Source: Vulcanimicrobiota bacterium (GTDB taxonomy: Bacteria > Vulcanimicrobiota > Vulcanimicrobiia > Vulcanimicrobiales > Vulcanimicrobiaceae). Taken from it: a stretch of 64,000 nucleotides of DNA. Both the position numbers and the translations under genes were made by a program. Below are positions 8,204 through 17,799 of this stretch, piece after piece (position 1 is the stretch's first letter; each line of letters opens with the position of its first letter). Under the pieces are notes generated by a model, which saw nothing but the letters and a program-made list of their open reading frames with translations, was not told the origin of the DNA and searched no databases. The stretch lies in contig PLJL01000001.1 of assembly GCA_003140215.1 (NCBI GenBank), positions 186,001-250,000 of the forward strand, read 5' to 3'.

Positions 8204-10939
8204 CTACGACCCCAGCGCGCTCTGCGCCGCCGCCAGCCGAGCGATCGGGACGCGATACGGCGAGCAGCTGACGTAGTCGAGCCCCAGCTCGTCGCAGAAC
8301 GCGACGCTGCTCGGCTCGCCGCCGTGCTCGCCGCAGATTCCGATCTTGAGACTCGGCCGCGTGGCGCGGCCGCGCTCGACGCCCATGCGCATCAGTTCGC
8401 CCACGCCGACGCGGTCGAGCACCTGGAACGGATCGTCCTTGAGGATCTTCTGCTCAAGGTACTGCGGGATGAAACTGGCCTCGGCGTCGTCGCGCGAGTA
8501 TCCGTAGGCGGTCTGCGTGAGGTCGTTGGTGCCGAAGCTGAAGAACTGCGCGATCGTCGCCAGCTCGCCCGCGATGACGCACGCTCGCGGCAGCTCCACC
8601 ATCGTGCCGATGCGGTAGGGCACCTCGACGCCGCGCGTGAGGATCACCTCGTCGGCGATCGCTTTTGCAGCATCGTAGGTCACGCGCATCTCTTCGATGG
8701 TGCCGACGCCGGGGATCATGACGTCGGGCTGCACGTCGACGCCCCGTTCGCGCAGGTCGCAGGCCGCCTCGAAGATGGCCCGCACCTGCATCGCGTAGAT
8801 CTCGGGATACAGGATGCCGAGCCGGCAGACGCGCAGCCCCAGCATCGGGTTCTCTTCGTGCAGGGCGCGCACGCGGCCCAGCACGCGCATCTTCTCCTGA
8901 TAGAGCGGATCCTTCTCGCCCGTGCTCATGCGCAGCTCGGTGGTCTCCACCAGCAGGTCTTCGAGCGAGGGGAGGAACTCGTGCAGCGGGGGATCGAGCA
9001 GCCGAATCGTCACCGGGTAACCGGCCATCACCTCGAGGATCCCGGCGAAGTCGTCCTTCTGGAACGGCAGCAACCGCGCGAGCGCTTCGGCGCGCGCATG
9101 CGGCGTGTCGCTGATGATCATCTGCTGCACGACCGGCAACCGGTCTTGCTGCATGAACATGTGCTCGGTGCGGCACAGACCGATCCCGGTCGCGCCGAGT
9201 TCGCGCGCTTTGCGCGCGTCTTCAGGCGTGTCGGCGTTGGCCCACACTTCGAGCCGCATCGCCTTGTCGGCCCAGCCCAAAAACTCGGACAGCCAGTCCG
9301 GCAGTTCCGACGGCGGCGGGATCAGCGCGAGCTTCCCGATCACCACGTTCCCGGTCGTGCCGTCGATGGTGACCCAGTCGCCCTCTTTGAGGACGGCATC
9401 GCCGATCGTCGCGGTCTTGGCGCGATAGTCGACGGTCATGGCGTCGAACCCGGCGACACACGGCTTGCCCATCCCGCGCGCGACCACCGCCGCGTGCGAG
9501 GTCGCACCGCCGCGCGAGGTCAGGACGCCCTTCGCCGCGATCATGCCGTGCACGTCGTCGGGGGCGGTCTCGACGCGCACCAGGATCACGGCGTCGCCCG
9601 CGTTGCCGCGTTCGGCCGCGGTGTCGGCGTCGAAGACGATCTCGCCGCTCGCCGCGCCCGGTGAGGCGTTGAGTCCTTTGCCGGCGACGGCGTACGTTTC
9701 GTGCGGGTCAATGCGCGCATGGAAGAGCTGATCGAGCGACGCCGCATCGACGTGCCGCAGCGCTTCGGCCGTGGTGATGAGCCCTTCGTGCACCATGTCC
9801 AGCGCGATCTTCACCGCCGCTTCGGCGCTGCGCTTACCGCTGCGGGTCTGCAGCATCCATAGCTTGCCGCGCTCGACGGTGAACTCCAGGTCCTGCATGT
9901 CGCGGTAGTGGGTTTCGAGCGAGTGCGCGATCGCGACGAACTGCGCGTACACGTCGGGCTGCGAGCTCTGCAAGTCGGAGATCTTCATCGGCGTACGGAT
10001 CCCGGCCACGACGTCTTCGCCTTGCGCGTTGCGCAAGTACTCGCCGAAGAGCGTCTTCGCGCCGGTGTTGGGGTCGCGGGTGAACGCGACGCCGGTTCCG
10101 GAGTCCTCGCCCAGGTTGCCGAACACCATCGTGCAGACGCTGCACGCCGTGCCCCAGTCGTCGGAGATCTTGTTGAACTTGCGGTAGTCGGCGGCGCGCT
10201 TGGAGTGCCACGAGTCGAACACCGCGCCGATCGCCAGCTCCAGCTGCTCGTAGACGTCCTGCGGGAACGGCTCGCCGGTGTGGACCCGCACGATCTCGCG
10301 GTACTGCGCGATCACTTCTTTCCAGCGGTCCGCGCCCAGCTCGGGATCGCTGGCGACGCCGGCCTTCTGCTTGGCTTCGTCGACTACGCGGTCGAACTCG
10401 TCCTTGGGGATGTCGAGCACGATGGTACCGAACATCGCCATGAAGCGGCGGTACGCGTCGTAGGCAAAGCGGTCGTTGCCGGTGAGCTTCGCCAGCCCGA
10501 TCACGGTGTCGTCATTGAGTCCCAGGTTGAGGACCGTGTCCATCATCCCGGGCATCGAGACGTGCGCACCGCTGCGCACGGAGACGAGCAGCGGGTTGGA
10601 GGACGATCCGAAGCCCTTGTCCGTGCGGCTCTCGAGCTCGCGCATCGCGGCCCGGATCTCGGCCGGCAGCCCGTCGGGGAGGCGCCGTCCGGCCTGGTAG
10701 AAGGCCAGACAGACCTCGGTGGTCAGGGTGAATCCGGGCGGGACCGGTAGGCCGGCTTGGGTCATCTCGGCCAGCCCGGCGCCCTTGCCGCCGAGCAGAT
10801 CCTTGCGCTCGCCGTCGCCTTCCTCGAAGAACCAGAGTCGCTTTTCGCCTAGCCCCTGCTCGTCTTCCTGGCCAGGCGTGCGTGGAAAATCATTATAGCG
10901 CCGCGTACGAGCGACGGAAACTTTCTCCATCTGGTCCAT
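8204..10939 (-). CDS. ppdK: Pyruvate, phosphate dikinase
   Basis: 911-aa enzyme interconverting pyruvate + ATP + Pi and phosphoenolpyruvate + AMP + PPi in central carbon metabolism. The N-terminal nucleotide-binding domain begins FFEEGDGERKDLLGGKGAGL and has SVRSGAHVSMPGMMDT. The swivelling phosphohistidine site is LTSRGGATSHAAVVARG with catalytic His482. The C-terminal PEP/pyruvate domain has TGIGLCRTEHMF, SFGTNDLTQTAYGYSRDD and GICGEHGGEP. About 30 residues precede the conserved start, so translation may begin at the Met a few codons in or be genuinely extended. It is transcribed towards the cox operon, leaving about 100 nt between the two ends. Confidence 0.97.
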   Translation of the reverse strand: MDQMEKVSVARTRRYNDFPRTPGQEDEQGLGEKRLWFFEEGDGERKDLLGGKGAGLAEMTQAGLPVPPGFTLTTEVCLAFYQAGRRLPDGLPAEIRAAMRELESRTDKGFGSSSNPLLVSVRSGAHVSMPGMMDTVLNLGLNDDTVIGLAKLTGNDRFAYDAYRRFMAMFGTIVLDIPKDEFDRVVDEAKQKAGVASDPELGADRWKEVIAQYREIVRVHTGEPFPQDVYEQLELAIGAVFDSWHSKRAADYRKFNKISDDWGTACSVCTMVFGNLGEDSGTGVAFTRDPNTGAKTLFGEYLRNAQGEDVVAGIRTPMKISDLQSSQPDVYAQFVAIAHSLETHYRDMQDLEFTVERGKLWMLQTRSGKRSAEAAVKIALDMVHEGLITTAEALRHVDAASLDQLFHARIDPHETYAVAGKGLNASPGAASGEIVFDADTAAERGNAGDAVILVRVETAPDDVHGMIAAKGVLTSRGGATSHAAVVARGMGKPCVAGFDAMTVDYRAKTATIGDAVLKEGDWVTIDGTTGNVVIGKLALIPPPSELPDWLSEFLGWADKAMRLEVWANADTPEDARKARELGATGIGLCRTEHMFMQQDRLPVVQQMIISDTPHARAEALARLLPFQKDDFAGILEVMAGYPVTIRLLDPPLHEFLPSLEDLLVETTELRMSTGEKDPLYQEKMRVLGRVRALHEENPMLGLRVCRLGILYPEIYAMQVRAIFEAACDLRERGVDVQPDVMIPGVGTIEEMRVTYDAAKAIADEVILTRGVEVPYRIGTMVELPRACVIAGELATIAQFFSFGTNDLTQTAYGYSRDDAEASFIPQYLEQKILKDDPFQVLDRVGVGELMRMGVERGRATRPSLKIGICGEHGGEPSSVAFCDELGLDYVSCSPYRVPIARLAAAQSALGS

Positions 10940-11010
10940 GTCGTGAAAGATTCCCGGGAGCCCTGCGTTTCAAGCGGGCGCTTTGTATCAGTGACCCAGG
11001 CCTTCAGCCT

Positions 11011-11685
11011 CTATTTGGCGTCGTGGAAGATGAGGCCGAGGGTGAGCCGCCCGCCGCGGCGGACCTCCGCGACCCCGTGGCGGAAGATCGTCCGGGAGTA
11101 GCCGCGCGCACTGCGGACCGGCCGGGGCCCGTTCGGGAAAACCACCGCGTCCCCGGCTCGCAGGGGGACGACGTGGGCCAGGCTTTGCTTGCGTGGGCGT
11201 TGCTCGACCAGGACGAACTCGCCGCCCTCGAAGTCCCGCCCGGGCTCGTCGAGCAGCACCGTCGCTTGGAACGGAAAGGCGATCTCTCCGTAGCGGTCCT
11301 GGTGCAGCGCGTTGTGGTCGCCGGCGCGGTAGCGCAGCAGCAGCGGCGTCGGACGCGTCTGTCCCTGCGCGTGGCAGCGGGCCAGAAACTCCGCCAGCGT
11401 CGCCGGGAAGCGCTCCGCCCCGCCGAGCGACTCCGCCCAGGCATCGGCGATCGGCGCGAGCTGGGCGTACAGGCTTTCCCGCAACTGCGCCACGAGCGGC
11501 GGCAGCGGATAATCGAAGTAGCGGTAGACGCCCCGCCCGTAGCCCAGCCGCTCCATGACGATGGTGCTGCGAAACGCGCCGTCGTCGTCGAACCGCGCAC
11601 GCAGCGCGCCACGCTCAGCCGCGCCGAGCACCCCCGAGACCACCGCGTAGCCGCGCGCGTCGAGTTCCTGGTCCATGTCCTCCAA
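11011..11685 (-). CDS. 2OG-Fe(II) oxygenase superfamily protein
   Basis: 224-aa prolyl-4-hydroxylase-like 2-oxoglutarate/Fe(II) dioxygenase. The iron ligands are visible as the HQD pair in NALHQDRYGE (HxD motif) and a distal histidine in IFRHGVAEVRRG, with the Arg of that stretch placed to bind 2-oxoglutarate. LLDEPGRDFEGGEFVLVEQ is the family's core jelly-roll strand pair. The substrate is unknown; related genes have been annotated as hydroxylases or AlkB-like proteins. It lies 81 nt downstream of the RND pump gene on the same strand, so it may share its transcript. Confidence 0.8.
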   Translation of the reverse strand: MEDMDQELDARGYAVVSGVLGAAERGALRARFDDDGAFRSTIVMERLGYGRGVYRYFDYPLPPLVAQLRESLYAQLAPIADAWAESLGGAERFPATLAEFLARCHAQGQTRPTPLLLRYRAGDHNALHQDRYGEIAFPFQATVLLDEPGRDFEGGEFVLVEQRPRKQSLAHVVPLRAGDAVVFPNGPRPVRSARGYSRTIFRHGVAEVRRGGRLTLGLIFHDAK

Positions 11686-11766
11686 GAACCGCGGTGCGGA
11701 TAGCGCGTTTGCGCGCGCGTTGCTCTCGCATTGCGCCGCCCCGGCGATGACGCCGCGGTCGCGGCG

Positions 11767-14700
11767 CTAGGACACCGGACTCCGTTGCAGCTCGACCGTC
11801 GTCGACGGGATGCGGCGGCGCGAGCGGAAACGGTTCCCGAGCCGCTTCGCGACGACCAAGTACAGCGTCGGCACGACCAACAGCGACAGGACCGTCGACG
11901 CGATCAGGCCGCCGATCACCACCGTCGCGAGGGGTGCCTGCGTCGAGCTGCCGACCTCGATGCCGAGCGCGAGCGGAAGCATCCCGCCCAGCGTCGCGAG
12001 CGTCGTCATCAAGATCGGTCGCAGCCGCAGCGGGCCCGCCTCGAGCAACGCCTCGCGCACCGGCTTGCCCTCCTCGCGCAGCTGCTTCGTGAACTCGATA
12101 ACCAGGATCGCGTTCTTCACCGCGATCCCGACCAGCATCAGGGAACCGACGAAGGCCGTCAGCCCGAACGCGCGGTGCGTGACCAGCAGCGCCGTAAGGA
12201 TCCCGACCAGCGAGAGCGGCGCGGAAACCATGATGACGAGCGGGTCGACGTACGACTCGAACTGCGCGGCGAGCAGCATGTAAATCAGCAAGACCGCGAG
12301 TCCGACCGCCAGCCAGAGCGAGCCGAAGCTGTTCTGGCCGCGCAAGATCTCGGGGCCGAACTCCCAGCGATAGCCCGCCGGGAACGGGTACGCCCGCATC
12401 GTCGCCGCCGCGTCCACAAGCACCGGGCCCAGCGGCCGTCCGGCCAGCGGCGCCTGGATCTCGACCCGGCGCTGGCGGTTCTCGCGGCTGATCGCGGACG
12501 GACCCAGGCCCTGCGTGATCTGCGCGACGCTGCCCAGCGTCAACCCGAGCGGCGCGGGCGACGCGGCCGGCGTCGTCGGATTCGCGCCGGGCGTCGTGAA
12601 CTCCAAGCCTTGCAACGAGGCGAACGAGCGCCGCTGATTCTGGGCGAGCTCGATGAGGATCGGGTACTGGATACCGTTGATTTGATAGTAGCTCGAGATC
12701 GAGCCGTTCGTCGCCGCGCTGATGAACTGCGCGACGTCGCCGGTCCCGAGGCCGAGCTGGCTCACCCGCGTCCGGTCGATCGCGACGCGCACCTCGGGTT
12801 GGGAATTCGTGACGTTCTTGTCGGGATCTCCGACACCGGGAATTCGCGCGATCGAGGCCATTACGCCGTCGGATACCGTCTGCAGCGTTGCCAGATCGGG
12901 TCCGTAGATCTCGAGCTCGAGCGCCGTCTGGCCTTGCGAGATCTGACGTTGCACGATGTCGATCGTTTGACCGCGCGCGACGGTCCCGGTCATCGCGCTG
13001 CGCAGGCTCGCGGCTTGCGCGGGATCGAGCAGCGGATCGCCCGGCTTGGCGTTGCCGCTCAGACGCCGGCGCCAATCGCTGATGAACGCAGCCGCCGCGG
13101 CACCGTCCGTTCCGCGCCGCAGGGTGATCTGCAGGGTTGCGCGATTGGTGATCGAGCGTGCCGTCCCACCCGCTCCGACTTCGCCGACCGTCGCGCCGAC
13201 CGCCACGACCCGCGGATCTTTGCGGAGCGCATCTTCGACGGCCTGTGAGACGTGGTTGGTGATCGCGAGCGCGGTGCCGTTGGGCGCCTGGAGCCCGAGT
13301 TGGACGAAGCGCGTATCGGAGGGCGGGAAGATCTCGGTCGGTACGGCCCCGAGCTGCATCGCGACCGCCGCGCCGGCGACGAGTGCGAACGCGAAACCGA
13401 GCACGATCGCGGGACGATCGAGGGACGCCGCGAGGAGGCGAGCGTAGCCCTTCGCAAAGCGCCCGTACGTGCGGTCGAACGCCTCGCCGAAGCGGTTCGG
13501 ACGCGCCGCGGCGACCGCGCCCTCCGCACGGTGGTGCAGCATCTCGGCCGAGAGCATCGGCACCGCCGTAACGGCGACCACCAGCGAGATCGCGACACCG
13601 CTCATCACGACGATCGCGAACGGCCCGAAGATCAGGCCCTGGAGGCCCGGGATGAGCAGCACCGGGAAGAACACCGTGACGACGGTGATCGACGAAGCGA
13701 CGACTGCGCCCATGATCTGTGCGGTCCCGCCTTCGGCCGCGTCTTCGGGCGACATCCCCATCCCCAGGAAGCGCGAGATGTTCTCGATGACCACGACCGC
13801 GTCGTCGACGATGAGTCCGACCGCCAACGCCAAGCCGCCCAGCGTCATCACGTTGAGCGTCTCCCCGAACGCGTACGCGATGAAGAGCGTTCCCAAGATC
13901 GAGACCGGCAGCGACACCGCGACGATCAGCATCGCGCGCCACGAATGCAGGAACAGCAAGATGATCAACACGGCCAGGACGGCGCCGTAGACGGCGGTGT
14001 GCTCGAGCGACGCGACGGCGTCGAGGATGAACTCGCGCTGGTCGAGCAGCGTGTCGAACCGCATACTCGGATAACGCGCCTTGATGTCGTCGATCTTGCG
14101 GCTCACGCCGCCCGCGACGGCGACGATATTGGCATTGGGCTGCGCCGTAATCGTGAGCAGCACGGACGGCGAGCCGTTCAGTCGCGAGAAAACGCGTTGC
14201 TCCTGGATCGCGTCCCGCACGACCGCGACGTCGCGCAGGCGCACCGTCGTACCGTTGGTGACGGTGATGACCGTGTCTGCAAGCTGGCCGGGCGCCGTAA
14301 AGAGCGCGCTGGTGCGAATGCCATACTCGTTGCGCCCGATTTGAATCACGCCCGCGGGCAGCTCGACGTTCTCGTTTTTGATCCGCTGCAGCAACGCATC
14401 GAGCGTGAGCCCGGCGGCTGCCAGCTTGTGCTCGTCGGGTTCGATGACGATCGCGCGCTGTGCAACGCCCGAGACGCCGAGGCTGCCCACGCCGTGCACC
14501 GATGCGAATTCGTCCGAGAGCGAGTTGACGATCAGATCCGAGAGCGCACTTTGGGTCATGAGCGGATCGGTGACGGCGACCGTGAGCACCGGCGTCGCGT
14601 TCGGGTCGGCCTTCGCGATCTGCGGCTCTTGCAACGCTTGGTCGTTCGGCAGTGAGGCCCGAATGCGCGCTACCTGCTGCTGGACGTCGACGGCGGCAAC

Positions 14701-15030
14701 GTTGATGTCCGTTCCGAACTCGAACTGGACGCGCACCGTCGAGAGGCCCTGGAACGAGTTCGACTCGATGAAGTCGATGCCGGCGACCCGGCTGACCGCA
14801 TTCTCGATCGGCCGCGTAATCGTGGTCTCCATCGTCTCGGGCGAGACGTTGCTGTACGCGACGGTCACGCTCACCACCGGCGGCGCGAACGACGGCAAGA
14901 GCGCGATCGCCAGGCGCGGCGCCGCGAACAGGCCGAGCACGACGATCGCGAGCGAGATCATCGCTACGGCGACCCGGCGACGAACGGCGAAGCCGGCGAT
15001 TCCCATCCGCAGATCATACACCGGACGCAC
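11767..15030 (-). CDS. RND-family efflux permease (HAE1/AcrB type)
   Basis: 1087-aa inner-membrane proton-driven pump with the two-fold RND layout: TM1, a large periplasmic loop, TM2-6, and the same again. TM4 carries the proton-relay pair Asp409-Asp410 in LIVDDAVVVIEN. PFAIVVMSGV and VGIAVKNAILVIEF are typical conserved segments. HAE1 members export drugs or hydrophobic compounds through a periplasmic adaptor and an outer-membrane channel. Neither partner gene is next to it, so it must borrow them from elsewhere. Translation may start at the ninth codon (MGIAGFAVRRR), which is a more usual beginning. The Crp-like regulator is divergent across a 154-nt gap. Confidence 0.93.
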   Translation of the reverse strand: MRPVYDLRMGIAGFAVRRRVAVAMISLAIVVLGLFAAPRLAIALLPSFAPPVVSVTVAYSNVSPETMETTITRPIENAVSRVAGIDFIESNSFQGLSTVRVQFEFGTDINVAAVDVQQQVARIRASLPNDQALQEPQIAKADPNATPVLTVAVTDPLMTQSALSDLIVNSLSDEFASVHGVGSLGVSGVAQRAIVIEPDEHKLAAAGLTLDALLQRIKNENVELPAGVIQIGRNEYGIRTSALFTAPGQLADTVITVTNGTTVRLRDVAVVRDAIQEQRVFSRLNGSPSVLLTITAQPNANIVAVAGGVSRKIDDIKARYPSMRFDTLLDQREFILDAVASLEHTAVYGAVLAVLIILLFLHSWRAMLIVAVSLPVSILGTLFIAYAFGETLNVMTLGGLALAVGLIVDDAVVVIENISRFLGMGMSPEDAAEGGTAQIMGAVVASSITVVTVFFPVLLIPGLQGLIFGPFAIVVMSGVAISLVVAVTAVPMLSAEMLHHRAEGAVAAARPNRFGEAFDRTYGRFAKGYARLLAASLDRPAIVLGFAFALVAGAAVAMQLGAVPTEIFPPSDTRFVQLGLQAPNGTALAITNHVSQAVEDALRKDPRVVAVGATVGEVGAGGTARSITNRATLQITLRRGTDGAAAAAFISDWRRRLSGNAKPGDPLLDPAQAASLRSAMTGTVARGQTIDIVQRQISQGQTALELEIYGPDLATLQTVSDGVMASIARIPGVGDPDKNVTNSQPEVRVAIDRTRVSQLGLGTGDVAQFISAATNGSISSYYQINGIQYPILIELAQNQRRSFASLQGLEFTTPGANPTTPAASPAPLGLTLGSVAQITQGLGPSAISRENRQRRVEIQAPLAGRPLGPVLVDAAATMRAYPFPAGYRWEFGPEILRGQNSFGSLWLAVGLAVLLIYMLLAAQFESYVDPLVIMVSAPLSLVGILTALLVTHRAFGLTAFVGSLMLVGIAVKNAILVIEFTKQLREEGKPVREALLEAGPLRLRPILMTTLATLGGMLPLALGIEVGSSTQAPLATVVIGGLIASTVLSLLVVPTLYLVVAKRLGNRFRSRRRIPSTTVELQRSPVS

Positions 15031-15087
15031 AGTCTCGGAGCGCTTCCATTGCCGCCCAGACCATACGTGGTGTCCGGACAGAGCTGC

Positions 15088-15126
15088 GTACGAAAACGTA
15101 CCGTGCTGTGCAAAATGTGCTATACT
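15088..15126 (+). promoter_or_regulatory. Candidate operator and -10 box before the crp-like gene
   Basis: A perfect inverted repeat GTACG-AAAA-CGTAC (15088-15101) precedes a -10-like TATACT at 15121-15126 in the region between the divergent RND gene and the crp-like gene. The repeat would overlap the -35 position of a promoter reading right. It is a plausible binding site for the regulator encoded at 15185, but that is inference. Confidence 0.4.
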
Positions 15127-15184
15127 TCCAAGCCCCGGCTAGCCCGTTGCTCGTGGCGCGGCATCAGAACTCGGAGAAGACGCC

Positions 15185-15910
15185 ATGAGGGCAACGCTAC
15201 CGCCGAAACCCGGCCTCTATGTTTCCGGCAATCGCCTCTTGGACGCGTTGCCCGAGGCCGATCGCGCCGGCCTCGAAGCCGACCTCGAGATCGTCAGCCT
15301 CGAGGCGCACAAGTTCACCCACTCCGTCGGCGGGGTGATGTCCCACGTCAACTTTCCGATCGATGCCGTGCTCTCGGTGGTCGCTACGCTCAAGAACGGC
15401 GAGACGGTCGAAGTCGGAACGGTCGGCCGCGAAGGGTTTGTCGAATCCGACGCCGCGCTGGACTCGCCGCTGTCGCAGCGAACGTCGTTCTGCCAGGTAC
15501 GCGGAACCGTCGGCAGGATGTCCATCGAGCGCTTCGAGGCGCGCATGGCATCCAGCGCTACGTTTGCACGGTTGATGCGCCGCAACGTGAGGGCCTTGTT
15601 GTTCAGCGCGCAGCAGTTCGCCGCGTGCAACGCCAAGCACTCGATCCTTCAGCGTTCGGCGCGATGGCTGTCGATGACGGGGGACCGCGTCGGAAGCGCC
15701 GAGTTCACACTCTCGTTCGACTTCTTGGCGATCATGTTGGGTGTGGGGCGTCCAGGAGTCTCCGCCGCCGCCGACGCGTTACAAAACACTGGTGCTATCA
15801 CCTATCATCGCGGTGCCTGGAAGATCTTGGACAAGCCCCTGCTCAATGCCACGGCTTGCGAGTGCTATGAGGCCTGCAAACTTGCCTTCGCGGCGTCACT
15901 ACGGGGATGA
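15185..15910 (+). CDS. Crp/Fnr-family transcriptional regulator
   Basis: 241-aa regulator. An N-terminal cyclic-nucleotide-binding-like beta barrel (about residues 18-125) shows VNFPIDAVLSVVATLKNGE and VGREGFVE, a subgroup pattern that differs from classical cAMP-binding Crp and lacks its phosphate-binding RxS pair. The C-terminal winged helix (about 175-230) has DFLAIMLGVGRPGVSAAAD followed by TITYHRG-like wing residues and ends CECYEAC. No FNR-type Fe-S cysteine cluster is seen at the N-terminus. GAGAAG lies upstream of ATG 15185. Its stop overlaps the next phosphatase start by 4 nt, so the pair is coupled. Confidence 0.88.
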   Translation: MRATLPPKPGLYVSGNRLLDALPEADRAGLEADLEIVSLEAHKFTHSVGGVMSHVNFPIDAVLSVVATLKNGETVEVGTVGREGFVESDAALDSPLSQRTSFCQVRGTVGRMSIERFEARMASSATFARLMRRNVRALLFSAQQFAACNAKHSILQRSARWLSMTGDRVGSAEFTLSFDFLAIMLGVGRPGVSAAADALQNTGAITYHRGAWKILDKPLLNATACECYEACKLAFAASLRG

Positions 15911-16713
15911 CGTTCATCCTGCCGGCTCCCGCGCGCGGTGCCGAGCTCAATCCGAACGGTGCGGCGCCCGAGAACGAACTGCAGGCGGAGATGCGCCATA
16001 TCGTCGAGGGCTTGTACGGTCCGCCGATGCGTCAGCTGCCGGGTCTCGACATCGGCCGCGCCTATCGCGGCGCCTTCGACGAATCCCGTTACGGCGGCGA
16101 CATGGTCGACGTCTTCCACTATGGCGACGGTTGCACGTCACTCGCCGTGGTCGACATCTCAGGACACGGGATCCGGGCGGCAACCAACGCCGCCCTCGCG
16201 AAGTACGCTTTGCGCGCCTACGCGTCGCGTGGCCTCGACGCCCGGGACTCCGTCCGCGCGCTGAACCGGCTGTGCATCGAGACCAGCGCGTTCGAAGGGG
16301 ACGAGGAGTTCTTCGCCACGCTGTTCTTCGCGATCATCCATTCGGACCGGACCACCATGCAGTACGTCTCGGCCGGCCACGAAGCAGCCTGCGTGGTCGG
16401 GCCCCAGCGGACGCAGATGCTCGCAGCCACCGGACCCATCATCGGGCTCATGGACCATGACGCCGCGTTCGATCACGGCGTCGTGCGGCTGACCGCCGGC
16501 AACATCCTCGCCGCGGTCACGGACGGATTCTCCGAGGCGCGCAACGCAAACTTGGAGTTTCTCGGCGCCGAGGCGCTGGTGGACGTCGTAGTGCGACATC
16601 GCGCCTTCGGAGCAGAACGGCAAGCCGAAGCGCTCACGCGGCGTGCGTACGAATACGCCAGCGAGCGACTCCACGACGATGTCGCCGCACTCGTGGTGAA
16701 GGTCGCGTCCTAG
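15907..16713 (+). CDS. SpoIIE/PP2C-type serine phosphatase
   Basis: 268-aa PPM-family phosphatase of the SpoIIE type, expected to dephosphorylate an anti-anti-sigma (STAS) protein or similar switch. Metal-binding acidic motifs are RYGGDMVDVF, VVDISGHGIRAA (about residues 80-91) and the late VTDGFSEARN, with a final HDDVAALVVKV. The domain fills nearly the whole protein, and no sensor domain is fused. It overlaps the Crp-like gene by 4 nt (ATGA), which suggests that the regulator and phosphatase act in one pathway. The STAS protein at 31404-31691 is a possible substrate. Confidence 0.9.
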   Translation: MTFILPAPARGAELNPNGAAPENELQAEMRHIVEGLYGPPMRQLPGLDIGRAYRGAFDESRYGGDMVDVFHYGDGCTSLAVVDISGHGIRAATNAALAKYALRAYASRGLDARDSVRALNRLCIETSAFEGDEEFFATLFFAIIHSDRTTMQYVSAGHEAACVVGPQRTQMLAATGPIIGLMDHDAAFDHGVVRLTAGNILAAVTDGFSEARNANLEFLGAEALVDVVVRHRAFGAERQAEALTRRAYEYASERLHDDVAALVVKVAS

Positions 16714-16766
16714 CCGCAGCCGCCCCAGGAGCTTCGCGGCCTCCGACTAATGCGCACCGGCCAGAC

Positions 16767-17657
16767 ATGCATGGCGGTAGGCAATCGTCCCGAGTGTCGG
16801 CATTCATCGCCGCGTTCGTTTTGACGAACGGCGCCCTTGCACCAGCGCAGACGGCCCCCTGCGTTTCACCGGCCGCGGTCACACTCGCCGACCGGCCCGG
16901 TACGGGGCGGACGACGAGCACGGGCGGTTCGCCGTGCGTCGCGCCGCCCGGCGAGCTCGTGGTCGAAAGCGGATGGCGCCGCCAGATCACCGCTGACCCG
17001 GGTACCGTGACGTTGGCGAGCGGGCCGCTGCTGTTCGTGCGGTTCGGCGTGGCGAAGCGCCTCGAGCTCGGCGTCGCGCCGCCTGCACGACAGTCGCGCC
17101 TGGCCGCCCCGACCGCGAGCCTGGACACCGCGCGCGGCGCGGCCGATCCGGTCGTCGCCCTGAAATACCTCGTCGCCGATACCGGCACCACTCAGGCCTC
17201 GGCCGGCCTCGCGTATTCGCCGCCGAACGGTACGGGCGAGTTCACCAACGGCATCCCGACCTACGCCGCGAGCTTCAACGTCGGGACCGCGCTGACGTCG
17301 CGTCTGTCGGTCGCGACCAGCCTGGTCGCGGCGACCGCGGCGGGCGCCGATGCGAGTGGCAAGACACGCTCGTACGTCGTGTTCGCACCGTCGATCACGC
17401 TCGCGTATGCGATCGATTCGATGGACACGGTGTTGGTGCAAGACGCCTTCGTGTCGCGCCAAGGTCCGCTGCTACCCTCGGGAAGCCGCGGCTTCATAGC
17501 CGTCCAGCGCGCGATCGGAAGCCGGCTTGCGATCGACGTCGACTACGAACGCAACCTCGCGCCGCTGCTGGGGAGGCGCGCTGAAGCCGTCGGTTTCGGC
17601 TTCGTCTGGATCGCCGCGCCGGGTCGCAAGGGCCCCGCGCTCACGGGGCCCCCTTGA
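16767..17657 (+). CDS. Predicted outer-membrane beta-barrel protein
   Basis: 296-aa secreted protein with an N-terminal signal peptide (VSAFIAAFVLTNGALAPAQ; translation may start at the GTG that opens this stretch). The rest alternates polar and hydrophobic residues in short strands, e.g. LLFVRFGVAKRLELGVAP and SAGLAYSPPNGTGEF. This is the pattern of small outer-membrane barrels such as the MetA-pathway/transporter-like group. It ends with a basic tail rather than a C-terminal aromatic residue. It follows the SpoIIE phosphatase by 53 nt on the same strand. The substrate or role is unknown. Confidence 0.6.
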   Translation: MHGGRQSSRVSAFIAAFVLTNGALAPAQTAPCVSPAAVTLADRPGTGRTTSTGGSPCVAPPGELVVESGWRRQITADPGTVTLASGPLLFVRFGVAKRLELGVAPPARQSRLAAPTASLDTARGAADPVVALKYLVADTGTTQASAGLAYSPPNGTGEFTNGIPTYAASFNVGTALTSRLSVATSLVAATAAGADASGKTRSYVVFAPSITLAYAIDSMDTVLVQDAFVSRQGPLLPSGSRGFIAVQRAIGSRLAIDVDYERNLAPLLGRRAEAVGFGFVWIAAPGRKGPALTGPP

Positions 17658-17658
17658 C

Positions 17659-17799
17659 TCAGGCCTGACGGAGCGACCGAATGATCTGAAGCGTGACGAG
17701 CGAGTTCTGCGGGACGGTCACGTTTTGCCGAGCGTTCCTCGCGACCAGGTAGCCGCCGATCAGTCCGAGCGCCGGAACTGGGATCACCCGAGACTTCAC
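17659..17799 (-). pseudogene. Short open frame resembling the C-terminus of a glycine-zipper secreted protein
   Basis: A 46-codon frame from GTG 17799 reads IPVPALGLIGGYLVARNA and then VTVPQNSLVTLQII. The order (hydrophobic Gly-rich helix, then a V-T-V-P-x-N-S-L-V-T strand) matches the C-terminal part of small secreted glycine-zipper proteins, and resembles the end of the protein at 62280-62912 (GLIPIVGYAVGG...ATIPRGTRVGVF). There is no signal peptide, no Shine-Dalgarno and an in-frame stop just upstream, so I read it as a remnant. It ends tail-to-tail with the barrel gene. The rest of 17800-17953 shows no convincing gene. Confidence 0.35.

Noticed and set aside
11615..13942. 775-codon minus-strand frame inside the RND gene
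   Set aside because: Arginine-rich shadow of the RND frame without a single recognisable motif.
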